A program made the translations under genes and the position numbers. From contig DASPLX010000046.1 of assembly GCA_035627375.1 (NCBI GenBank), forward strand, positions 74,276 through 138,275: a stretch of 64,000 bases of DNA. Reading direction: 5' to 3'. The notes below the pieces were generated by a model. It ran no database searches. It was not told where the DNA came from and saw only the letters and a program-made list of their open reading frames with translations. This stretch comes from DASPLX01 sp035627375 (lineage in GTDB: Bacteria; Pseudomonadota; Gammaproteobacteria; Burkholderiales; Burkholderiaceae_D). Position 1 is the stretch's first letter. Every line of letters begins with the position of its first letter. Of this stretch, positions 49,619-59,003 are shown one piece after another.

Positions 49619-51106
49619 TTATCCGCGAGGACGGCGACGCGGCATGCCCGGTAATGCATGACCAGCATGACTGTGGCTGCCGCCGCGTCCGGAGCCCGCA
49701 TTGCGACGCGGCTGCCCCATCCCGGCGAAACCGAGCGCGGTCTGCAGCGGATCCGGCTGGCGCGCACGCGCCTTCGCCTTGCCTTGCTGCTGCTGCTTGC
49801 CTTGGCCGCCACGGCGATTGCCGCTCGTTTCGGACGCATTACCGCCCTTCTTTGCATTCTTTTCGAGGCCGCTGAGGGCGAGCAGATCGCGCACGGCATG
49901 CTCGTCGAGCTCCTCCCAGCGGCCGCGCTTGAGGCCGCGCGGCAGCGTCATCGCGCCGTAACGCGTGCGGATCAGGCGCGACACGGTCAAGCCGACGGCT
50001 TCGAACATGCGGCGCACCTCGCGGTTGCGCCCCTCGCCGATGGTGACCCGGTACCACTTGTTGGCACCCTCGCCTCCGCCGTCGGCGATTCTCGAGAATT
50101 GCGCGAGACCGTCTTCGAGCTCGACGCCGGCCAGCAATTTCTGGCGCATACCTTCCTCGAGCTCGCCGAGCGTGCGGACGGCATACTCGCGCTCGATGCT
50201 GTAGCGCGGGTGCATGAGGCGGTTGGCAAGATCTCCAGAGGTCGTAAACAGCAGCAGGCCCTCGGTATTGAAATCGAGACGACCGACCGCCAGCCACTTG
50301 CCGGTCTTGATCGGAGGCAGATGATCGAACACCGAAGGACGGCCCTCCGGATCCTCGTGACTGACGATTTCACCGGCCGGCTTGTGGTACACGAGCACGC
50401 GCGGCGGCTTCTTGCTGACCTTACGCTGGATCGGCTTGCCGTTGATGCGCACCAGATCGGTCGGCAGAATGCGCTGCCCGATATGGGCGGGCTCGCCATT
50501 GACCGACACCCGGCCGGCGATAATCAACTCTTCCATGTCGCGACGCGATCCCAAGCCGGCCTCGGCGAGCACCTTGTGCAACTTCGGCGCATCGTCCTCC
50601 GCCGTCAGATCGCGGCGGACATTCTTTGCCGGCCGATTGTCGCGACGAGCATCCGCTCCGCCGGCCTGTGTATCGTATTCATCCGAAGTGACGAACGAGA
50701 ATACATCATCCGCGTTGTCGGCCTTGCCGCGCGACTGCCCGCCCTTGGCGCCGGCGGGCTGCTTGCCGCGCTGCTGCTTTTGCCCGGCCTTTTGCGCGCG
50801 CCCCTGCTCGCCCTTGGCCCGATTGCCGCGCTCCTTGCGCTCCGGCACCGCGCCCGCTCCACCCTCGGCTTGCGCGACGTCGGCGTTGTCCACCTCCGGC
50901 GCATCCGGGTTGCCAGCGGCCGTCTTGCGTTCGTTGCGCGGCGCACTGCGCGCGCGCCGCAGGCTACGCGGGCCTCGCACGCCTCGCTTGGCAGGCTTCT
51001 CCTGGCCGGCCTCGCCGGTGGATGCCGCATCCTGCTCTTGCGCCGGTTCCGATGAAACAGAGGGGGGCGCCGTTACCGGCGCGTCGTTAGACGTTGGAAA
51101 TGTCAT
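49619..51106 (-). CDS. rluB: 23S rRNA pseudouridine synthase RluB
   Basis: 495 residues. The enzyme makes pseudouridine 2605 in 23S rRNA. An S4 RNA-binding motif (LHKVLAEAGLGSRRDMEELI) is followed by the catalytic core with AVGRLDFNTEGLLLFTTSGD (catalytic Asp) and the conserved GRNREVRRMFEAVGLTVSRL. Its N-terminal 140 residues are a disordered Lys/Gly/Ala/Gln-rich extension, and the C-terminus has another Gly/Gln/Arg-rich tail. Both tails are long compared with E. coli RluB (about 290 residues) but common in betaproteobacteria. The ATG at 51106 overlaps the scpB stop by 20 bases. Confidence 0.93.
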   Translation of the reverse strand: MTFPTSNDAPVTAPPSVSSEPAQEQDAASTGEAGQEKPAKRGVRGPRSLRRARSAPRNERKTAAGNPDAPEVDNADVAQAEGGAGAVPERKERGNRAKGEQGRAQKAGQKQQRGKQPAGAKGGQSRGKADNADDVFSFVTSDEYDTQAGGADARRDNRPAKNVRRDLTAEDDAPKLHKVLAEAGLGSRRDMEELIIAGRVSVNGEPAHIGQRILPTDLVRINGKPIQRKVSKKPPRVLVYHKPAGEIVSHEDPEGRPSVFDHLPPIKTGKWLAVGRLDFNTEGLLLFTTSGDLANRLMHPRYSIEREYAVRTLGELEEGMRQKLLAGVELEDGLAQFSRIADGGGEGANKWYRVTIGEGRNREVRRMFEAVGLTVSRLIRTRYGAMTLPRGLKRGRWEELDEHAVRDLLALSGLEKNAKKGGNASETSGNRRGGQGKQQQQGKAKARARQPDPLQTALGFAGMGQPRRNAGSGRGGSHSHAGHALPGMPRRRPRG

Positions 51107-51998
51107 TGTTCGATTCTTCGTTGATCTGATGATCGGACGCAGCCTGCGAACTCGTCTCCGGCGCCGGATCATGGGAAAGGGCCGCTTCGTCTTCGACGGC
51201 GGCGGAACTTGTATCGACAGCAACGGCCCCAATGGGTTCGCCCTGCTGCTTCGAATCTTCTATAAATGCCTCTGCCGCCTCCCGCATGGCCGCCGCATCG
51301 GCGGCATTACCGTTCTCGGCAGCCGACGGCTCAGACTCTGCCTCGGGCGATGCGTCTTCGCTTTGCGCATCGTCAGCAAAAACGATCACCTCTTGCCCGA
51401 GACTCGCCTCCAACCCCGCCCCCAGCGCTTGCATTTCCGGCACTGCGCCAGGCGGCGCATCTTCCTTCGCAACCTGCTGCAACGGCGGCAATTGATCGAG
51501 AGAAGTCAGTCCGAGATCGTCGAGAAACTGCTTGGTCGTCGCGAACAAAGACGGGCGCCCCGGAACGTCGCGATGACCGACGGCCTCGATCCACCCCCGA
51601 TCCTCCAGCATCTTGATCGTCTGCGAATTGACGGTCACGCCGCGAATCTCTTCGATGTCGCCGCGCGTCACCGGCTGTCGATAAGCAATGATGGCCAGCG
51701 TCTCAAGCGTTGCGCGCGTATATTTGGGCGGCTTTTCCGGATTCAGCCGCTCAAGATACACCTTCATCTCGGGCCTGCTCTGAAAACGCCATCCGGTCGA
51801 CAGGCAGACGAGCTCGATACCTTTGTCCGACCAGCCAACACGCAAATCCTGAAGCATCTGCTTGATCGTGTCGGCACCGACGCCGCCCGCATCGGCCTCC
51901 GCGTCCACGAAGAGCTTTTTCATGTCGTTGATCGACAGCGGCTCATGAGCGCATAGCAGCGCGGTTTCGAGGACTTTCTTCGCCTCTGCTGTATTCAT
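51087..51998 (-). CDS. scpB: segregation and condensation protein ScpB
   Basis: 303 residues. The N-terminal two winged-helix domains (residues 1-180) match ScpB: KKVLETALLCAHEPLSINDM, GWRFQSRPEMKVYLERLNPE, PPKYTRATLETLAIIAYRQP and VTRGDIEEIRGV. ScpB partners with SMC and ScpA in chromosome condensation. The C-terminal 100 residues are an acidic, Ala/Glu/Ser-rich extension of low complexity, longer than in many species. rluB overlaps its 3' end, as in many betaproteobacteria. scpA and smc are not in the window. tRNA-fMet is 152 bases upstream on the same strand. Confidence 0.94.
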   Translation of the reverse strand: MNTAEAKKVLETALLCAHEPLSINDMKKLFVDAEADAGGVGADTIKQMLQDLRVGWSDKGIELVCLSTGWRFQSRPEMKVYLERLNPEKPPKYTRATLETLAIIAYRQPVTRGDIEEIRGVTVNSQTIKMLEDRGWIEAVGHRDVPGRPSLFATTKQFLDDLGLTSLDQLPPLQQVAKEDAPPGAVPEMQALGAGLEASLGQEVIVFADDAQSEDASPEAESEPSAAENGNAADAAAMREAAEAFIEDSKQQGEPIGAVAVDTSSAAVEDEAALSHDPAPETSSQAASDHQINEESNNDISNV

Positions 51999-52149
51999 CT
52001 GCGTCGTGTACGGCTAATTCAGTAATATTTGCAGAAAATGTTCAACGACAAGCATCCGACGATGCTTTCGGTTAAAGAACCCGTTGATGCTGCGTTCCGA
52101 CGCCCGACTTAGAGGAGGTGTATTTGGTGGGCGGGAAATAAGGTAAGAC

Positions 52150-52227
<78 letters not shown>

Positions 52228-52240
52228 TCTGAAAAACAAG

Positions 52241-52269
52241 ACTATACACGGGATCGCGCTGTATTGCAA
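52241..52269 (-). promoter_or_regulatory. promoter of the tRNA-fMet gene
   Basis: On the minus strand -35 TTGCAA (52269-52264) and -10 TATAGT (52246-52241) are separated by 17 bases. The -10 ends 13 bases before the tRNA 5' end, as expected for a tRNA promoter. Confidence 0.75.
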
Positions 52270-52355
52270 ATACAATCGCGATTTCTTTTCGTCGCGGCAC
52301 GCGGTGATACACTTGCAGTCAACTGCTCGCCGACAAACCTTAACGCCTCCCTCTC

Positions 52356-52931
52356 ATGAAATTCTGCTCCGAGTGCGCGCATTCCGTCTCTCTCCAGATC
52401 CCCCCCGGCGACAATCGGCCCCGCTACGTCTGCGCCGGTTGCGGCACGATTCACTATCAGAATCCGAAGATGGTGATCGGCTCGATTCCGGTATGGCAAC
52501 GCGACGGCGAGAGCAAGATACTTTTGTGCAAGCGCGCAATCGAGCCGCGCTACGGCTTCTGGACCTTGCCGGCGGGCTTCATGGAAAACGAAGAGACGAC
52601 GACCGATGCGGCCGTGCGCGAGACTTTCGAGGAAGCCGGGGCGCGAATCGAATTGCATGAATTGTTTTCGCTACTGAACGTGCCGCATGTACACCAGGTT
52701 CACCTGTTCTATCGCGCAACGTTGCTCGATCTCGAATACGCGCCCGGCACGGAAAGCCTTGAAGTGCAATTGTTTGCCGAATCGGAAATCCCGTGGGACG
52801 AGATTGCCTTCCCGACGGTCGCCTATACGCTCAAGTTCTTCTTTGCCGATTTGAAGCGAGGCGGCGAAGGCGAATGCTTCAAGTTGCACACGAAAGATAT
52901 CTACAAGCCGATGCGCGCGCCGGCGGATTGA
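52356..52931 (+). CDS. Nudix hydrolase with N-terminal zinc ribbon
   Basis: 191 residues. A short zinc ribbon (C4, C7, C26, C29: KFCSECAHS and YVCAGCG) precedes a Nudix domain with the box GFMENEETTTDAAVRETFEE and AGARI (residues 74-98; catalytic Glu in REtFEE). Zinc-ribbon Nudix proteins such as NudC hydrolyse NAD-type dinucleotides or remove NAD caps, while others act on ADP-ribose. The substrate cannot be fixed by reading. It is divergent from tRNA-fMet and 36 bases upstream of aat, probably in one operon with it. Confidence 0.9.
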   Translation: MKFCSECAHSVSLQIPPGDNRPRYVCAGCGTIHYQNPKMVIGSIPVWQRDGESKILLCKRAIEPRYGFWTLPAGFMENEETTTDAAVRETFEEAGARIELHELFSLLNVPHVHQVHLFYRATLLDLEYAPGTESLEVQLFAESEIPWDEIAFPTVAYTLKFFFADLKRGGEGECFKLHTKDIYKPMRAPAD

Positions 52932-52967
52932 CGCTCCCCATCACCACAGCCGGCAGCGAAACACCGA

Positions 52968-53693
52968 ATGATGATTCCCTGGCTTGATATCGACACGCCG
53001 TTTCCGGACGTTTCGCTAGCCCTGGACGGCACCAGCGAGGCCCCCGGGTTGCTTGCCGTCGGCGGCGACCTATCGCCCTGGCGCCTGCTGGAAGCCTACC
53101 GGCATGGCATCTTCCCGTGGTTCTCCGAGGGCCAGCCCATCCTCTGGTGGAGCACTGACCCGCGCATGGTTTTGTTTACTGAACGCTTCGCGGTTTCCGA
53201 CAGTCTCAAGAAAAAGTTGAAGCAAGTGCATAAGAGCATGCAGACGGGCGGCCGCTGGGAGGTCCGCTTCGATTCCGCCTTCGAACAGGTGATGCGCGCC
53301 TGCGCCGCGCCGCGCAGGGACGGAGCCGGCACCTGGATTTCGGAGGAAATCATCGCCGGCTACAGCAGCCTGCATCGACAGGGCCAAGCCCACTCGTCGG
53401 AACTCTGGCTCGACGGCAAGCTGGTCGGCGGCGCCTACGGAGTCTGCATCGGTCGCATGTTCTACGGTGAATCCATGTTCGCTCGCGTGTCGGATGCCTC
53501 GAAGATCGCCCTTGCCTATCTCGTGCATTTTCTGCAACGGCATGGCGTGGCATTGATCGACTGTCAGCAGGAAACCGCCCATCTCGGTTCGCTAGGAGCG
53601 ATTCCGATTCCACGCAACGAATTCATCGCGCACCTGCAACGCACGATCGATGAGCCGCCAATCGAACACTGGAAGCCGATGGATCTGTTCTGA
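52968..53693 (+). CDS. aat: leucyl/phenylalanyl-tRNA-protein transferase
   Basis: 241 residues. Adds Leu or Phe from aminoacyl-tRNA to N-terminal Lys or Arg, making a degradation signal read by ClpS. The motifs PGLLAVGGDLSPWRLLEAYR, HGIFPWFSEGQPILWWSTDP and GVCIGRMFYGESMFARVSDA, followed by CQQETAHLGSLGAIPIPR, are diagnostic for Aat. The length is typical. It lies just upstream of bpt, both on the plus strand. clpS-clpA are 2.3 kb downstream of bpt on the other strand and pyrD is between them. Confidence 0.96.
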   Translation: MMIPWLDIDTPFPDVSLALDGTSEAPGLLAVGGDLSPWRLLEAYRHGIFPWFSEGQPILWWSTDPRMVLFTERFAVSDSLKKKLKQVHKSMQTGGRWEVRFDSAFEQVMRACAAPRRDGAGTWISEEIIAGYSSLHRQGQAHSSELWLDGKLVGGAYGVCIGRMFYGESMFARVSDASKIALAYLVHFLQRHGVALIDCQQETAHLGSLGAIPIPRNEFIAHLQRTIDEPPIEHWKPMDLF

Positions 53694-53775
53694 CGGAGAT
53701 TGGAAAAAGCCTGCTCGCGCGGGCGCAAGACGGTGTAAATTATTGATGCAGACCGCGCCGCAATACCGGAAGATC

Positions 53776-54498
53776 ATGACGCACCTGAAAGACCTGCCCT
53801 TCTCGACGCTGCAGTTCTACGCCACCGCGCCGTATCCCTGCAGTTATCTCAACGACCGCCTCGCGCGATCGCAGGTCGCCACGCCCTCGCATCTGATCAA
53901 CGCGGACGTCTATTCGGAACTGGTCAAGAACGGCTTTCGCCGAAGCGGCATCTTCACCTACCGTCCCTATTGCGACGGTTGCCAAGCCTGCACGCCGGTG
54001 CGGGTCGACGCGACTGCATTCGCGCCGAACCGCAGCCAGAGGCGGGCATGGAACAGGCATCGGCATCTTGAAGCCTGGATCACGACGCTCGCCTACCTGC
54101 CCGAACATTACGATCTCTATCTGCGCTATCAATCGGCGCGCCATGCCGGCGGCGGCATGGACCAGGACAGCCGCGATCAATACGCGCAATTCCTTCTGCA
54201 AAGCAAGGTCAACACGCGCCTGGTGGAATTCCGCGAAGAAGACGGCACGCTGCGCATGGTCAGCATCATCGACATTCTCGACGACGGACTGTCATCGGTC
54301 TATACGTTCTACGACCCTGATGTGAATGGCGCTTCCTACGGCACGTACAACATCCTGTGGCAGATCGAGCAAGCCAAGCATCTGAACATGCCTTACGTCT
54401 ATCTCGGTTACTGGATCGCCGAGAGCGAGAAGATGGCGTACAAGATCAATTTCCGCCCGATCGAGGCATTGCGGCACGGCAGGTGGGAAACCCTGTGA
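53776..54498 (+). CDS. bpt: aspartate/glutamate leucyltransferase (Bpt/Ate)
   Basis: 240 residues from the ATG at 53776, with GGAAG upstream; a frame from 53650 overlaps aat and is rejected. The family N-terminus has the Cys motif YRPYCDGCQACTPVRVDATA, and the transferase core has VYTFYDPDVNGASYGTYNIL and LGYWIAESEKMAYKINFRPI. Bacterial Bpt adds Leu to N-terminal Asp or Glu, feeding ClpS/ClpAP degradation. It forms a pair with aat 82 bases upstream. Confidence 0.95.
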   Translation: MTHLKDLPFSTLQFYATAPYPCSYLNDRLARSQVATPSHLINADVYSELVKNGFRRSGIFTYRPYCDGCQACTPVRVDATAFAPNRSQRRAWNRHRHLEAWITTLAYLPEHYDLYLRYQSARHAGGGMDQDSRDQYAQFLLQSKVNTRLVEFREEDGTLRMVSIIDILDDGLSSVYTFYDPDVNGASYGTYNILWQIEQAKHLNMPYVYLGYWIAESEKMAYKINFRPIEALRHGRWETL

Positions 54499-54543
54499 CG
54501 GTAAAATAGCGGCTTTCCGCGTTCTTACCCTCCTTCCGCCGCC

Positions 54544-55587
54544 ATGTCCGACAAGCTGCTCTACGCCCTCGCCCGCCCGCTCCTGTTCTCGCTCGATCCC
54601 GAAGCCGCGCACCACATGGCATTACCGGCGCTGAAACGAGCCGCCGCGCTCGGCCTCACTGCGGCGATCAGGAAACCGAAACCCGATCCGCGTACCGTCA
54701 TGGGGATCACGTTCCCGAATCCGGTCGGCCTCGCCGCCGGACTCGACAAGGACGGCGCCTACATCGACGGCCTGGCGGAGCTCGGATTCGGCTTCATCGA
54801 GGTCGGCACCGTCACGCCGCGCGCCCAGCCCGGCAATCCGAAGCCGCGCATGTTCCGCCTGCCGAAAGCGCATGCGATCATCAACCGCATGGGCTTCAAC
54901 AACGGCGGCGTCGATGCCTTTGTCGCCAATGTGCAAGCGTCGAAGTTTTATCAAGACCGGCGAGGCATCCTGGGACTCAACATTGGCAAGAATGCCGATA
55001 CGCCGATCGAGCGCGCTGCCGACGATTACCTGCACTGCCTCGAGAAGGTTTATCCGTACGCGCACTATGTGACGGTCAACATTTCCTCGCCCAATACGAA
55101 AAACCTGCGCCAACTCCAAGGCGGCTCCGAGCTCGATGGATTGTTGTCGCAACTGAAGAACGCCCAGGCCCGCCTGGCCGATCGGCATCAGCGCTATGTG
55201 CCGATCACCCTGAAGATCGCCCCCGACATCGACGACGAGCAGATCAAGACCATCGCCGCCGCGCTGGCGCGGCACAAGATGGACGCCGTCATTGCGACCA
55301 ATACGACCACTACGCGCGATGCGGTCAAGGGCTTGCCGCATGCCGACGAAACCGGCGGCCTGTCGGGTGCGCCCGTGTTCGAGCTATCGAATGCGGTGAT
55401 TCGCGGCTTGAAGAAGGAGTTGGGCGATGCGTTGCCGATCATCGGCGTCGGCGGCATCCTCTCCGGCATGGATGCGCAAACCAAGATCGAGGCGGGAGCA
55501 TCGCTGGTGCAGCTTTACAGCGGCCTGATTTATCGCGGCCCGGGACTCGTGCGCGAGTGCGCCGATGCGCTCGGCAAGATGCGCTGA
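54544..55587 (+). CDS. pyrD: dihydroorotate dehydrogenase (quinone), class 2
   Basis: 347 residues. FMN enzyme of pyrimidine synthesis that passes electrons to quinones at the membrane. The class 2 N-terminal helix region is followed by NPVGLAAGLDKDGAYIDGLA, IEVGTVTPRAQPGNPKPRMF, the catalytic Ser region VTVNISSPNTKNLRQLQGGS and the FMN-binding GVGGILSGMDAQTKIEAGAS. The length is typical. It follows bpt by 45 bases and ends 71 bases before the convergent clpA. Confidence 0.96.
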   Translation: MSDKLLYALARPLLFSLDPEAAHHMALPALKRAAALGLTAAIRKPKPDPRTVMGITFPNPVGLAAGLDKDGAYIDGLAELGFGFIEVGTVTPRAQPGNPKPRMFRLPKAHAIINRMGFNNGGVDAFVANVQASKFYQDRRGILGLNIGKNADTPIERAADDYLHCLEKVYPYAHYVTVNISSPNTKNLRQLQGGSELDGLLSQLKNAQARLADRHQRYVPITLKIAPDIDDEQIKTIAAALARHKMDAVIATNTTTTRDAVKGLPHADETGGLSGAPVFELSNAVIRGLKKELGDALPIIGVGGILSGMDAQTKIEAGASLVQLYSGLIYRGPGLVRECADALGKMR

Positions 55588-55600
55588 GCATCTCCGCCGC

Positions 55601-55635
55601 AAATAAAAAACCCGGATCCGCAACGCGAATCCGGG
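55601..55635 (-). terminator. intrinsic terminator after clpA
   Basis: On the minus strand CCCGGAT (55635-55629) pairs with ATCCGGG (55617-55611) around 11 bases, followed by TTTTTTATTT. It lies 24 bases after the clpA stop. Confidence 0.85.
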
Positions 55636-55658
55636 CCAATGGCAACAAGCGAAAAACG

Positions 55659-57959
55659 TTACTCGACCTCGATCGTCTCTTGCGTCGCCGCCGGCGGGGG
55701 CGGTGCACCCTCGATGAATTCGAGTTTGATCTTCTCTTCCTCGTCGAGATCGACCGTCACGCGGCCGCCGTCGACCAAGCGGCCGAACAGCAATTCGTCA
55801 GCCAACGCCTTGCGGATCATGTCCTGAATCAGGCGCGACATCGGGCGCGCGCCCATCAGCGGATCGAAGCCTTTGCGGGCGAGGAAGCGGCGCAAGTTGT
55901 CGGTGAAAACAGCCTCGACCTTCTTCTCGTGCAGTTGCTCTTCGAGCTGCATCAGGAACTTGTCGACCACGCGCAGGATGATTTCCTCATCGAGCGCCTT
56001 GAAGCTGATCGTCGCATCGAGGCGATTGCGGAACTCCGGCGTGAACATGCGCTTGATATCCGCCATCTCGTCGCCGGCTTCCTTCTTGTCGGTGAAGCCG
56101 ATCGAACGCTTCTGCAGGCTCTCCGCGCCCGCATTCGTCGTCATGATGATGATGACATTGCGGAAGTCGGCCTTGCGGCCGTTGTTGTCGGTCAACGTGC
56201 CATGATCCATCACTTGCAGCAGGATGTTGAACACATCCGGATGCGCCTTCTCGATTTCGTCGAGCAGCAGCACCGCGTGCGGTTTCTTGGTGATGGCCTC
56301 GGTCAGCAAACCGCCCTGGTCGAACCCGACGTAACCCGGAGGCGCGCCGATCAGGCGCGATACCGCGTGCCGCTCCATGTATTCCGACATATCGAAGCGG
56401 ATCAGCTCGATACCGAGGATGAACGCCAACTGCTTCGCGACCTCGGTCTTGCCGACGCCGGTCGGACCGGAGAACAGGAAGGAGCCGATCGGCTTGTCCG
56501 TCTTGCCCAGCCCGGCGCGTGCCATCTTGATCGCGGACGCCAATGCCTCGATCGCCGGATCCTGCCCGAACACGACATTTTTCAAGTCGCGCTCGATGGT
56601 TTGCAGCTTGGAGCGGTCATCCTGGTTGACCGATTGCGGCGGAATGCGCGCGATCTTGGAAATGATTTCCTCGATCTCGGACTTGCCGATCGTTTTCTTC
56701 TGCTTCGACTTCGGAAGAATGCGCTGCGCCGCTCCGGCTTCGTCGATCACGTCGATCGCCTTGTCGGGCAAATGGCGATCGTTGATGAAGCGCGCCGACA
56801 GCTCGGCCGCCGACGACAGCGCCGAAGCGGAATACTTGACGCCGTGATGCTCCTCGAAACGCGACTTCAAGCCGCGCAGGATCTGCACCGTTTGCTCGAC
56901 GGTCGGTTCGTTGACGTCGATCTTCTGGAAACGCCGCGAGAGCGCATGGTCTTTTTCGAACACGCCGCGGAATTCGGTGAACGTGGTCGCGCCGATGCAC
57001 TTGAGCGCGCCGCTCGACAACGCCGGCTTCAGCAGATTCGACGCATCGAGGGTGCCGCCGGAGGCAGAACCGGCGCCGATGATCGTGTGAATCTCGTCGA
57101 TGAACAGGATGGCGTTCGGATTGTCCTTCAATTGCTTCAACACCGCCTTCAGGCGTTGCTCGAAATCGCCGCGGTATTTCGTGCCGGCCAACAGCGCACC
57201 CATGTCGAGCGAATACACGACCGCGTTTTGCAGCACTTCCGGCACGTCGCTCTGCACGACACGCCACGCCAGCCCTTCGGCAATCGCGGTCTTGCCGACG
57301 CCGGCCTCGCCGACCAGCAACGGATTGTTCTTGCGGCGACGGCATAACGTCTGGATCACACGCTCGACTTCCGACTCGCGGCCGATCAGCGGATCGATCT
57401 TGCCTTCGGCGGCAAGCTTGTTGAGATTCTGGGTGAACTGATCGAGCGGGCTTTCCTTCTGCTGGCCTTCGGACTGAACGTCTTCCGCCCCCTCCGGCGC
57501 CTTCTGCGAATCGGCCTGCTGATCCTTGCGCACACCATGCGAGATGAAATTGACGACGTCGAGGCGCGTCACGCCCTGCTGGTGCAGGTAGTAGACGGCA
57601 TGCGAATCCTTTTCGCCGAAGATCGCCACCAGCACGTTGGCGCCGGTCACTTCCTTCTTGCCATTGGACGCCGACTGCACATGCATGATCGCGCGCTGGA
57701 TGACACGCTGGAAACCGAGCGTCGGCTGCGTGTCCACCTCGCTCGTACCCGGCACGGTCGGCGTATTGTCATTGATGAAATTCGTGAGCGTCTTGCGCAG
57801 GTCTTCGATATTGACCGCGCAGGCACGCAGCACTTCGGCGGCGGACGGGTTATCGAGCAGCGCGAGCAGCAAATGCTCGACCGTAATGAATTCGTGGCGC
57901 GCCTGCCGAGCCTCGACGAAGGCCATGTGCAAACTGACTTCAAGTTCCTGCGCAATCAT
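55659..57959 (-). CDS. clpA: ATP-dependent Clp protease ATP-binding subunit ClpA
   Basis: 766 residues from the ATG at 57959 (GGAGGA just upstream; a frame to 57977 is not needed). The N-domain binds ClpS. Two AAA+ modules follow: Walker A GEAGVGKTAIAEGLA in D1 and GPTGVGKTEVAKQLA in D2, with DEIHTIIGAGSASGGTLDAS. It unfolds substrates for ClpP. Its start overlaps the clpS stop by four bases, so the two are translationally coupled. Confidence 0.97.
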   Translation of the reverse strand: MIAQELEVSLHMAFVEARQARHEFITVEHLLLALLDNPSAAEVLRACAVNIEDLRKTLTNFINDNTPTVPGTSEVDTQPTLGFQRVIQRAIMHVQSASNGKKEVTGANVLVAIFGEKDSHAVYYLHQQGVTRLDVVNFISHGVRKDQQADSQKAPEGAEDVQSEGQQKESPLDQFTQNLNKLAAEGKIDPLIGRESEVERVIQTLCRRRKNNPLLVGEAGVGKTAIAEGLAWRVVQSDVPEVLQNAVVYSLDMGALLAGTKYRGDFEQRLKAVLKQLKDNPNAILFIDEIHTIIGAGSASGGTLDASNLLKPALSSGALKCIGATTFTEFRGVFEKDHALSRRFQKIDVNEPTVEQTVQILRGLKSRFEEHHGVKYSASALSSAAELSARFINDRHLPDKAIDVIDEAGAAQRILPKSKQKKTIGKSEIEEIISKIARIPPQSVNQDDRSKLQTIERDLKNVVFGQDPAIEALASAIKMARAGLGKTDKPIGSFLFSGPTGVGKTEVAKQLAFILGIELIRFDMSEYMERHAVSRLIGAPPGYVGFDQGGLLTEAITKKPHAVLLLDEIEKAHPDVFNILLQVMDHGTLTDNNGRKADFRNVIIIMTTNAGAESLQKRSIGFTDKKEAGDEMADIKRMFTPEFRNRLDATISFKALDEEIILRVVDKFLMQLEEQLHEKKVEAVFTDNLRRFLARKGFDPLMGARPMSRLIQDMIRKALADELLFGRLVDGGRVTVDLDEEEKIKLEFIEGAPPPPAATQETIEVE

Positions 57960-58264
57960 ACTTCCTCCATCACGCACTGGAGCGGGTGCCCCGCTTTCCT
58001 CGCGTGGGTAATTACAAGTTCAACCTTCGTAGACGCAATATCCTTAGGATACACCCCGCACATACCTTTGCCATCACGATGTACGGTGAGCATGATCTGC
58101 GTCGCGGTCTCGCGGTCCTTATTGAAGTATTCCTGGATGATCGCCACGACGAACTCCATCGGCGTGTAATCATCGTTCAACAATATCACTTGATACATCG
58201 GAGGCGGCTTTAGTTTCTGCTCCTGCCGTTCCAAGACGGTATCGAGGTCATGCCTGGTTGCCAT
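57956..58264 (-). CDS. clpS: ClpA adaptor protein ClpS
   Basis: 102 residues. N-recognin that hands proteins with Leu, Phe, Tyr or Trp N-termini to ClpA. The core motif PPPMYQVILLNDDYTPMEFV holds the N-degron pocket Asn-Asp, followed by TAVHRDGKG-like TVHRDGKGMCGVYPKDIAST. The length is typical. It is the first gene of the clpS-clpA operon. aat and bpt, which create such N-termini, lie about 3.5-5 kb away. Confidence 0.96.
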   Translation of the reverse strand: MATRHDLDTVLERQEQKLKPPPMYQVILLNDDYTPMEFVVAIIQEYFNKDRETATQIMLTVHRDGKGMCGVYPKDIASTKVELVITHARKAGHPLQCVMEEV

Positions 58265-58616
58265 GAGTCTATTCTAATGAGTCCTTCTGCCTGCGCAATG
58301 CGCCGAGATGAGCAGTATTCCATATTTATATTACGCGCTTTCGGGATGATGCACAGATGACGATCAAATTCGCCAAATCAAGAGTCGTCGCTTCATCCAC
58401 TTTTGATGCGCTGCTAATCTGCCTCAATATTATGACAAAGGCGGCGAAAATCGCCTTGACTTTTCCATTTTTTGCGGGAACAATGAAAAAACTTGACAAG
58501 TACGCATCTCGGAGGCTTGTCAATAACAAGTGGGCAGGTTTTAGGAGGGGCAGCGTTACGCGAAGCTTCTTGCTTTTACGGCTCGTGTGATTAGTCAATA
58601 TTTGAAAGACGCTTAT
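58265..58616. other. 352-base region: cspA promoter and leader, clpS upstream region
   Basis: No coding frame with support. On the plus strand a likely promoter has -35 TTGACT (58456-58461), 17 bases, and -10 AACAAT (58479-58484), which would give a cspA leader RNA of about 125 bases, typical for cold-shock mRNAs. The leader holds an 8-bp inverted repeat TTGACAAG (58493-58500) and CTTGTCAA (58516-58523), and an overlapping smaller one CTTGT/ACAAG (58516-58530), which could switch structure with temperature. The clpS promoter on the other strand is not clear. Confidence 0.55.
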
Positions 58617-58823
58617 ATGGCAACTGGTACCGTGAAGTGGTTTAACGATTCTAAAGGCTTCGGCTTTATCACCCCGGATGACGGCGGTGAGGATTTGTTT
58701 GCACACTTTTCCGCAATTCAAATGAACGGCTTCAAGACGCTCAAAGAAGGTCAGAAAGTTCAGTTCGAAGTCACGCAAGGCCCGAAAGGCAAGCAAGCCT
58801 CCAATATTCAAACTGCTGCCTGA
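58617..58823 (+). CDS. cold-shock protein, CspA family
   Basis: 68 residues. Single-strand nucleic-acid-binding OB-fold. RNP1 is KGFGFI (in DSKGFGFITPDDGGEDLFAH) and RNP2 is LFAHFSAI. The start ATG at 58617 gives MATGTVKWFN, the standard Csp N-terminus; the frame from 58587 adds ten residues without support. It has a long leader and a terminator at 58841-58869, so it is a monocistronic transcript. Confidence 0.95.
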   Translation: MATGTVKWFNDSKGFGFITPDDGGEDLFAHFSAIQMNGFKTLKEGQKVQFEVTQGPKGKQASNIQTAA

Positions 58824-58840
58824 TTGGCAAAGTTGAATAG

Positions 58841-58869
58841 AAAAAACCCCGCCCACGCGGGGTTTTTTT
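58841..58869 (+). terminator. intrinsic terminator after cspA
   Basis: CCCCGC pairs with GCGGGG around CCAC, flanked by six A upstream and seven T downstream. It lies 18 bases after the cspA stop and the A/T flanks allow use in both directions. Confidence 0.92.
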
Positions 58870-59003
58870 ATGCCCCTGTGCTTGTTCTGCGTTAAGCTTT
58901 TTGACCCGCACCAAGACAATTGGTTTCACCGGTAGCCGACAAGAAATTGCTCATTAAACCATGAGGCGGTTTCTCATGGAAACCGAAAGTTTCTTTCATC
59001 CCC

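Noticed and set aside
58326..58919. 197-codon minus-strand frame across cspA and its terminator
   Set aside because: It overlaps the cold-shock gene, its leader and terminator on the other strand and has no family features.
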